A DNA stretch of 64,000 nt from Liolophura sinensis (lineage: Eukaryota; Mollusca; Polyplacophora; Chitonida; Chitonidae), in assembly GCF_032854445.1 (NCBI RefSeq), contig NC_088295.1, forward strand, positions 46,673,385 to 46,737,384. Reading direction: 5' to 3'. Positions 41,965 to 64,000 of the stretch are shown in pieces. The notes beneath the pieces were generated by a model that worked only from the letters and a program-made list of their open reading frames with translations, was not told the DNA's origin and made no database searches. Both the position numbers and the translations under genes were made by a program. Position 1 is the first letter of the stretch; each line of letters begins with the position of its first letter.

Positions 41965-44900
41965 GAATGAGTCAACAGACGCTGGTCCTACCTACTGGCA
42001 TGTCGATTTAATGTGTACGTACTAACTACATGTATAGCCTATATATACTCATGCACTCCGGTCTCCAGACATATTTGAACCATATGTTACATCCTTACAA
42101 TGTTAAATGGCTTACAGCGATAATAGCATGCGTTTTGTGGAAAATAAAGTTTTGGTAGTCACTATATACCCAGTAGCAGTGGACATAATCGGAACATTTT
42201 GCTTTACATACCGACGGCTGCGGATTTAATCATATTTTTCCCGCTTTCACTGCTTGTGGGGAGTGAGGAACATTGTAAGCAGGTTACGACACGGGTGTGG
42301 CCATTTAAGCTATCTAACATTTGTGCATATCTGTACATCACAAATGGTAAAGATCAAACCCGTAAGTAACTAGCCAAAGGTGGAAGGTATACGCCAGGTA
42401 CTAAGGTTTCTTCAACCCATGAAACCGACCACTGTTACATAAGTCAAAAATATAAAGTGCCACCAGCTATATCCAGATTAAGACCACTGTGAGCAGACAT
42501 TAATGGACTTCTGAAAAAAACATCGTCCCAGATTGCTCTGAAGCTGGGTTTGACCGAACAAAATTTGGCGAAGCCTAACGTCAGAGCAATCTCGGACGCA
42601 AAAAACACAGCAAATTAACCTAGTGTCACTCCAGCCATTTCGTCCAATGCGCAGATAATTTCCCAAACTGTCTGAATTATAACTGAAATGAAATACTAGT
42701 ATATATTTGTTACGGTAAGTCTTAATATCTAATTGTTCATCCACAAAATGATGGCACCAGTACACACAGCATTATAGACCTTTAACGCTAAGTAGAATTT
42801 GCTTTTCCTATCCTCTGTTGTACTAGGTAAGCCCCTATAAAATGGGTAAATGTTAACATTATAAATGTTCATGAACTATCTAAAAAAGAGTAATAAAAAA
42901 AACATCGAAAAATTTTCAAGGAGTCTCAATTTATTATCCCTCTCATACTGCATCCCAGGTTTTACTATTTTCTATGTTGAACTGAAGATTAACCACGAGT
43001 TTCTCGCACCACTCTTTACAGTAAGTGTGTGAAAGAACGACCAGGAGCTTAACGCCTGGCCAAACATCCTTTTATGCATTTGTGCACATTTCGCGCCACA
43101 ACAAATCCATGGTTCAAGGCTATGGAAGTTTTGCCCATTGATAGGTACAGCGTAGACGTGGATTTTACCTGGAATTGATCGTTGCACCCACAGTGGCTGA
43201 GTAAATACTCCGTAGAGTTTATTGTTCTGAGTATTGAATATAGGACATAGGGCCGAATCCTCAGCCATTTCTGACTTAAGCCAAAATCTGAAATATTAAA
43301 GTTTATTTTTCGGATTTAGTAATTAAAATTTTGTTCACCCCATCAATACTATCTTAGGACAAATGTGTCCAAATTTCAACTATCACTTTTTTGGTTTTGT
43401 GGAATCGGCTGTTAAGGCCTGTGTATAGGGATGGGTATCAGTATATGTGTAGTATCTATAGAAGTGGTAGACGAAATAACCGGAGTGAAAATTGGATTAT
43501 ATGTAGAGGCCTGTATTTTGGAGAAGAAATTAAAAAAACACCAAAAAGAAAAATGGGCCTTATGGAGAAACGAGGGGCCAAAAATGTCACGTGGGCATCA
43601 CATTAAAAACTCGTAAACACAGGCCTATGTGGGTCATCAACATGTACATGTACAATACTCTAACTGTAGGTGAACTGGCTCTGTTCTAACCTGGTGCAAA
43701 GTCGTTATATATGTAAATCTACCATGAGTGTACCAAAACTGTGAAAAGCACGTCGAAAGTAGCCCGGCCATGCACGTGTGTGCAGGTCTCAGCTTGTGCT
43801 TTCTCCCTACCGGTTACGGCGTGGAAAACTGTGACGTCACAACATGGCTGCTACCACAAGTTGACTGAGGCGAGCCGTAGTATGCATGTCGTTTTCTGTT
43901 TCCTCCTGGTGAAATATTTCGAGGACAAATAGCCTGAGGTATCCTCGCGAAGACGAAAGCACTCTCTGGCGTTACCAGACAGCACAAAAACTAGGTAAAT
44001 CAGTAAAACTTCGTATGACTTTGGTAGAAAAGTTTAGGAAAGCCCGTCGTCCCATCGCTGAACTTGAAGTTCAGCGGAAGCACACATGGGTGTTTGGGTG
44101 GGAGATATTTTCCTTTGGCCTTGTTTGGCAGTTATATGTTGTGAGGGCAGCGTGTCGGGTGTCAGTAACGTGCTGCGATGTTGACGGGTATTCCTCATGT
44201 ATTGTTAATTCTGGCGTTACGTGAATACCTTTTGATGAATAGCTATATTCCATTTCGTATAGCCTACATTGTAAGTGCAGATTTGTAGTATTCATTTACA
44301 TCTACGAATAGCTGACATCGGTTAGGCTGTGTGCGGAGTGCAGTATGGTGTAGGTTCTGAGCATCACACCATACCTCCCAAGGTAAGTCCCACATAAATA
44401 AACAGGCATACTTACCAGTTTACCTATGTAACACAGGAAACCAGTTAATTTGGCCCATACACTTCATCCCAATTTTGAAAGGACACAAGTAGTTGACTGG
44501 ACTTCCTCTATTACGTACCGGAGTATACAGTTCATCAAGTGTCGCTGTCAGATAAAGGCAAAGTATTGCAGTAAATGAGGTGGAACATGGAATGCTGTTG
44601 CCACTGGAACAATTTGTCATATCACTTACCACGTATCCATTGCAGAAATCCTGTTAGGTACAATCATACTATCTGAAATTAAGTGTCACAAGTGTTATGG
44701 CTTCGGTTCATAAACTACTTTCATTTTCTTATTGCTTATGCTGAATAATTTTGCAGATCATAGCTGTTTTAACAGGCTTAAATTGAAACTTTCATACTTT
44801 AATAAATTGCTCATTTGACATCTTTTACTTACATGTAGTGCTTGTAGATTCTTGGTACCAATACAAACCATACGTACATACAGAAATGCATATCATTGTA

Positions 44901-47160
44901 CTGTGTACAAAGCACATTAGGCTATACAGAGTAACAATTTACCTGCTGCTAAATCATGGACTTGTTTAAAAACTTAAGTCATCGTAAGGTAAAACTAGTT
45001 TTACGCCAACGACAAGTGTATTGTTTCTGTGAGACCACAGTAGTGAGAATGAAATTATCCAAGAATCACAGTGGTAGATTAAGATGTGACGTCATCAACA
45101 TTTGAATAATTTTTGGAACACCTTATTAAATTACTTTTCTAAATCCAAAAATCTATAAATATATGGAATGATACAAAATAAAATAGGTTGTACATGTATT
45201 GCAAATATTTGACTAGTTGAAGTTTATATATTGAAATATATGTACATGTAGGTACAAATACCTCTAAATTTGAAAATTCTAAAAATCTAAGTGGATACAA
45301 GTTATAAAGGTGTCTTTCTGGCTCAGGTGGTTGGTGATGGTTTTGCCATAAAAGATCAGCCCTTGACCAAAGAGGGCTAGTTTGTTTGGGAGGGGGGGGG
45401 AGCGTTTCTACACCTACAAAGCATAAAGCACAATACAATGACCTCTGTCGTGGTACTGCATTCACAGGGCATTCATTAGAAGATGGTCACCTGCAGCTTG
45501 CTACCTTTGTCAAAAAACTGAGCAGGTAGCTGCTTACTTTGACCAAAACTGCTATTTTAATTCATTTAATTTATTTAATTTGTATGAAAGCCTTGATTCA
45601 CACTCAACATGGCCTAGAAAAACATGATTATGAATCATGATGACACTTAAATATAAATTTTTCTCCTAGAGCTTCTGTGTAGAGAGTAACAAGTGAGTAT
45701 GTTCTGGAGGAATGGGCACAGTCTTTGCCAAGGTTCGTCGCTGGTGGGAACTTGGGTCTGAAGTATGTGCAAGAATGGTGTTTCAGTGTGCAAAAATGGT
45801 GATTGACAGAGTGTGCAAATTCAGTGCATAACAGCCTGTATGTCTTTCAGTTCTATACTAATCTCTAAATACTGGTTTGTTGCACACAAATTAATGTAGT
45901 TTGGGTAATATTTACAGTTAAATTGTATTTATTAATGGTACCTACATGTATTGTGATGTCCTGCCCTTCTTTAAACTTAAAAACAATTTTATAATTTTAG
46001 TTTTATTGAAAACATTTTATTTCGTTGAAAATGTTTTCCTAAGCCATTGTTCTGTATACAACAAACATGTGAGTGTATAAATGGGTGTGTACACAAATTA
46101 CTTATCAGTGCTTTCAAAGCCTGAAGGGAAAATTGTTGAATGCTGACAATCTAGTTCTGGTGCAACTGAGTGTTAATACAGTCAGCCTCATTCCCATACT
46201 TCCCTGTGTGTGATACATACACATTTGAATTGGAAACAAGTCTGGGGCAGTACTGCATCGTATGAACATGTACAGTATACTGCTAAATATAAGCTGGTTA
46301 CTGCCATATAAGCTGGGAGCACCAAATCTGTCAGTGACAAAATACAACCCTGAAAGTCAGCTTGGAATTTACACATTACAGTATTTACAGCCAGGGTTGT
46401 TGAACCAGTTTCACACAGAATCATTCATGCGGATAGTCCGTCTTGTGATAGCTCTGTAAAATATGTAACCTTAGCATTGTAACATGTTTTACTGCATGAC
46501 GAAAATGCCTGAACGAGTTAGTATTATGAACTGCTGATAGATGCAGCGTGACACTGTTGTTCTCTGATGGAAAATAGGGGCTGTGTACTCCATTACATTG
46601 AATTCCCTACCAGGTTGTGGATGGCTATGAAATGACACCAAAGGACTGTTCACTGAATTGTCATGGATAATTTGCCAGAATTTCAATCGGGAACTTCTCA
46701 AAGAGGCAACCTTTAATAAATGAGGTCACACAAGTTCAAGTCAGGCATCTGCTTAACGCTGACAAAAAGTCACATCCCAAAATTTTATAAACCTTAAAAC
46801 CAGCTCTATTTTCATACATTATGATATTTGTGTACGTGTAAATTTCTCAATCAAAATAATGATTATAAATAATAAAGTGTGAGGTGAAACTTCAAAGTTT
46901 TTAAGTTGCTGTTTCATGTATCCTTTGGCAATATGCTGGGAATAAATAGGTTTCTGATTTGTTTGCAAAATGTAGATCTATATCTGTTCTTCATACAACA
47001 GATTAGGGGTTACTCTGAGTATGTAGTAGTTGAAAGGACATGTAGGTCATCATTGTAGAAATGAGCTGCATGCTACAACATGATGTTGCCCCTACTATCA
47101 TCAGGTACAAGCTGTTCAAATTATGGCTAAAAGAAATACAAGAAAGACTCTTACCATGTA

Positions 47161-47430
47161 GGTGGCATCTGTAGTTGAGGGGGTAGCAAATCAACGCTGC
47201 GCAATGACGCAGGAAGGGTCTCACCAATGTGGTCACTGTGAGTTCAAGTCCAGCTCTTGGTTTCTTCCTCTCTGGCCGTACTTGGGAAGGTCTGCCAGTA
47301 ACCTGTGGATGCCCATCGTGGGCTTGCCCAGGCTCTGGCCAGTTTTCTCCCACCATAATGTTGGTCGCCATCATATAGGTCAAATATTCTTGAAAACGGC
47401 GCAAAACACCAATCAAATAAATAAATAAAA
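47161..47430 (+). mobile_element. SINE family A, near full length
   Basis: B-box region GTGAGTTCAAGTCCAGCTCT, GGAAGGTCTGCCAGTAACCT, CCATAATGTTGGTCGCCATC and a tail AATCAAATAAATAAATAA. The tRNA head is degraded. A second tail fragment follows at 47452-47512. About 0.7 kb upstream of taxilin exon 1. Confidence 0.85.
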
Positions 47431-48099
47431 ACTGTGTTACATCAGGCGTACCCTAATGCTGGCTGCCGTCGCATAAGTGAAATATTTTGAGACACAAATC
47501 AGATAAATAAATCAAATTAATAAATATGAGGCCTACCTGTAGTTGGATAGTAATTCATCTACACTACTAGCCAACTGTAGGCAATGAAATATTGATTATT
47601 TGAGGTTTCATTTCTGTGACACATCTTTCATTATCAATTTTTTGGATCCATTATTATTTAGTATTTACATATCACTAAATCAGTGATTATTTTTGTTAGT
47701 TCAGAATATCAAGTAATTATGCATCGGGAAGTTGTTGAAGCTAGTCCTCACAGCCTGTTCCCTGGTAGTGCGTGTATGAAGTCGTGACCAGCCACATGAC
47801 CTGTTTATATCACTGCAAACTGGTTTGGCAATTTCAATGTTGAATCTTCTGACACTTGTTTTTTTGATTTCTTTTTACTCGCTCTTACGTCCTTTGTTTT
47901 TGTTATAATGAAGGTTAATGGATGAACATATATGGAGACATGGGTGTGTACTGACAGATATGGACATTTTGTGTAGCCAGACATTTTAACTAGAAGCTTC
48001 AGCTCATAAGGGAGTGATTTGTGAACTGTACAGTTTAGCTGTAGTACAGTTGTAGTATAACAGTTGTTGTTGTATAGTAACATATCTGACAGAATCACT

Positions 48100-62444
<14,345 letters not shown>

Positions 62445-63580
62445 CTACAGTGGTACCTTTGCATGCGAGTGTGGATTCCTTAATTTAAATTGCATCTTTA
62501 CATTTTTGTTGTCCTTTTCATTATTTGTTCCCTTTCTTGTTTTTTTTTTTTTTTGTTTTTTTTTTTTCTTTCTAACATTGATCTAGAAGTTCTGTATCAG
62601 AGCTATTTTGATGAGCTGTGCTGTATTGTATGGCAGAAGCTTTCCTGGAATTTGTGATATGGTATCAGTGGTGCTTTTTGCAGAATTATATTATGTCTTG
62701 TTAGTTTAAAATAAGCTAGAGTTTCTGATACACATCTGTCTTCAAAAGAAGGTTTCTTGTGTAAAAAAGTATCTAAGCCTGAAAGAAAAGAGAACATTCA
62801 TTTATCGCTTGACCAATTTGCCTTGGGAAAAGGTACTAGTATTCAAACGTCGACCAGCCAGAAGGGCTTTGAAGTTGTAGCCCAATTTTGTCAAGTTCTT
62901 GCTATCGTTGGGATGGTAAGGATTGGTAAAGTTAGTAAATACACTGTCATGGTGCCATGTTATCTCACTGATAATTCAGAGAAGGCCTGTCATAATCGGA
63001 GTCTACATCTGCATGACATGTCCTGAAGCTCATTGTAACAGCTGTAACAAGATGTGTTGACAGCAGCACTCATCGGCATTACATTAGTTTCATTCCTCTG
63101 GGTAGTTTTCTTGCTCGCAATTTTTTTGCAAAACAGGTGTAGATCTGTGAGCACATCTTAGAAATTTAGCGGTAGCATTTCATTAGCACGATTTTTCGTT
63201 ACCCTGAGTCATAATTATTTCTTAATTGATAAATTCAGCCATGTATAATTTCTTTTTCTCAGTGGCTTAATGCTGTAGAGCTGATGTAGACAATATTCAG
63301 GCACAAAACAATTTTAATATTTGGATTATGTATGACGTGCTCTCTTGTTGCCATCTTTATTGTCCACTTGGGACAATCCAAACCTCAGAAGTATCTGAGT
63401 TGATATTATAAGGATTGAAGTTGAGCATATTTGTGCGGCTGCTTTGTTGTCGTATCTCATTTTGAGTGCTTTGTTGATCGGAGTGGGAGGAGGGTGTCTG
63501 GTCCATGTGCCTACCAATGCCTGTGAAACTGTTAACATATTTGTAATAAATAGTCGTGTTGAATAAAATCACCTGTCAGT
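62445..63580 (+). other. TXLNA: Taxilin 3' UTR (inferred)
   Basis: T-rich, with two long T tracts near 62540-62567. No further coding exon is seen. AATAAA at 63545-63550 and 63562-63567 precede the SINE at 63625 and probably mark the transcript end. Confidence 0.5.
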
Positions 63581-63624
63581 TTGATATGTACTTGTGTATT
63601 GTTTTGAGTTTATGTTGGGGAGAT

Positions 63625-63826
63625 ATTTGTTTATTTATTTGATTGGTGTTTTACGCGGTACTCAAGAATATTTCACTTACACGATGGCGGCCAGCATTAT
63701 AGTGGGAGGAAACTGGGCAAAGCCCAGGGGAAACTCACGACCATCGGCAGGTTGTTGGAAGACCTTCCCACTTATTGCCGGAGAGGAAGCCAGAATGAGC
63801 TGGACTTGAACTCACAGCGACTGTTG
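63625..63826 (-). mobile_element. SINE family A, reverse copy 3' of taxilin
   Basis: TTTATTTATTTGATTGGTGT, TACTCAAGAATATTTCACTT, ACGATGGCGGCCAGCATTAT, CATCGGCAGGTTGTTGGAAG and GGACTTGAACTCACAGCGAC. It stops at the B-box, so the head is missing. Confidence 0.85.
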
Positions 63827-64000
63827 GGGAGATAGGCTTTTAAAGAATAAACTAGTAATGTAACCTTAGTTATTTCAGAAGTGGGATGGAAACAGTTCTG
63901 AATGGCGCCAGTCATTTTATTCTGATGTGCTTGGTGGCTCTGTTATCAGGAATTATGAACTAGGTCTTGGGGATAGACCAATATAGAACCCGGAAACACG

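Larger units (their letters stand above)
35909..48099. other. Intergenic region between divergent channel and taxilin genes
   Basis: No phase-consistent exon chain was found in about 12 kb. It contains a 31-bp degenerate repeat (38390-38730), a C10A8 tract near 37351, SINE copies at 41748 and 47161, a foldback MITE at 39003, a 306-bp inverted-repeat element at 41127 and tRNA-SINE remnants near 39705-39790 and 40100-40200. Promoters for both genes should lie near its ends, but no TATA box or CpG island stands out. Confidence 0.5.

Overview
This is eukaryotic DNA: AT-rich, with small coding exons joined by consensus GT..AG splice sites, long introns, many tRNA-derived SINEs, foldback/MITE-like elements and minisatellites. 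The SINE types, gene content and intron density suggest a lophotrochozoan invertebrate. A mollusc is my best guess; a brachiopod is not excluded. I saw no bacterial operons, CRISPR arrays, rRNA genes or intact tRNA genes.

Three protein-coding genes can be assembled by following splice phase. (1) A + strand gene at 6327-13428 has 7 exons and encodes a secreted protein of about 573 aa of unknown function. One single-base frameshift interrupts exon 6. (2) A - strand gene runs from 35908 down to 16956 with 16 exons and about 657 aa. It encodes a TRP-like six-transmembrane cation channel with a short ankyrin region. The frame closes only if a 16- or 19-nt microexon is included at 23358. (3) A + strand taxilin gene lies at 48100-62444 with 12 exons: an acidic N-terminus followed by the long taxilin coiled coil. 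Its last exon carries an apparent single-base frameshift. Genes 1 and 2 converge on the 13.4-17.0 kb interval. Genes 2 and 3 diverge from a 12-kb intergenic stretch (36-48 kb) that is mainly repeat debris.

Repeats: bases 1-2106 are a near-identical copy of 27313-29431, including ankyrin exons 4 and 5 of the channel gene and a 609-bp inverted-repeat element. The left copy ends at a 200-base N gap, so it is either a real partial duplication or an assembly artefact. Two SINE families are present, and their 3' tails resemble each other. Several inverted-repeat elements occur, one of them in three copies. Minisatellites with units of about 21-109 bp lie mostly in introns. Three tandem duplications start exactly at exon-intron borders and copy a splice site.

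No previously undescribed multi-gene system is evident. The points most worth a second look are the splice-site-seeded duplications, the microexon, the segmental duplication and the uncharacterised secreted protein family.
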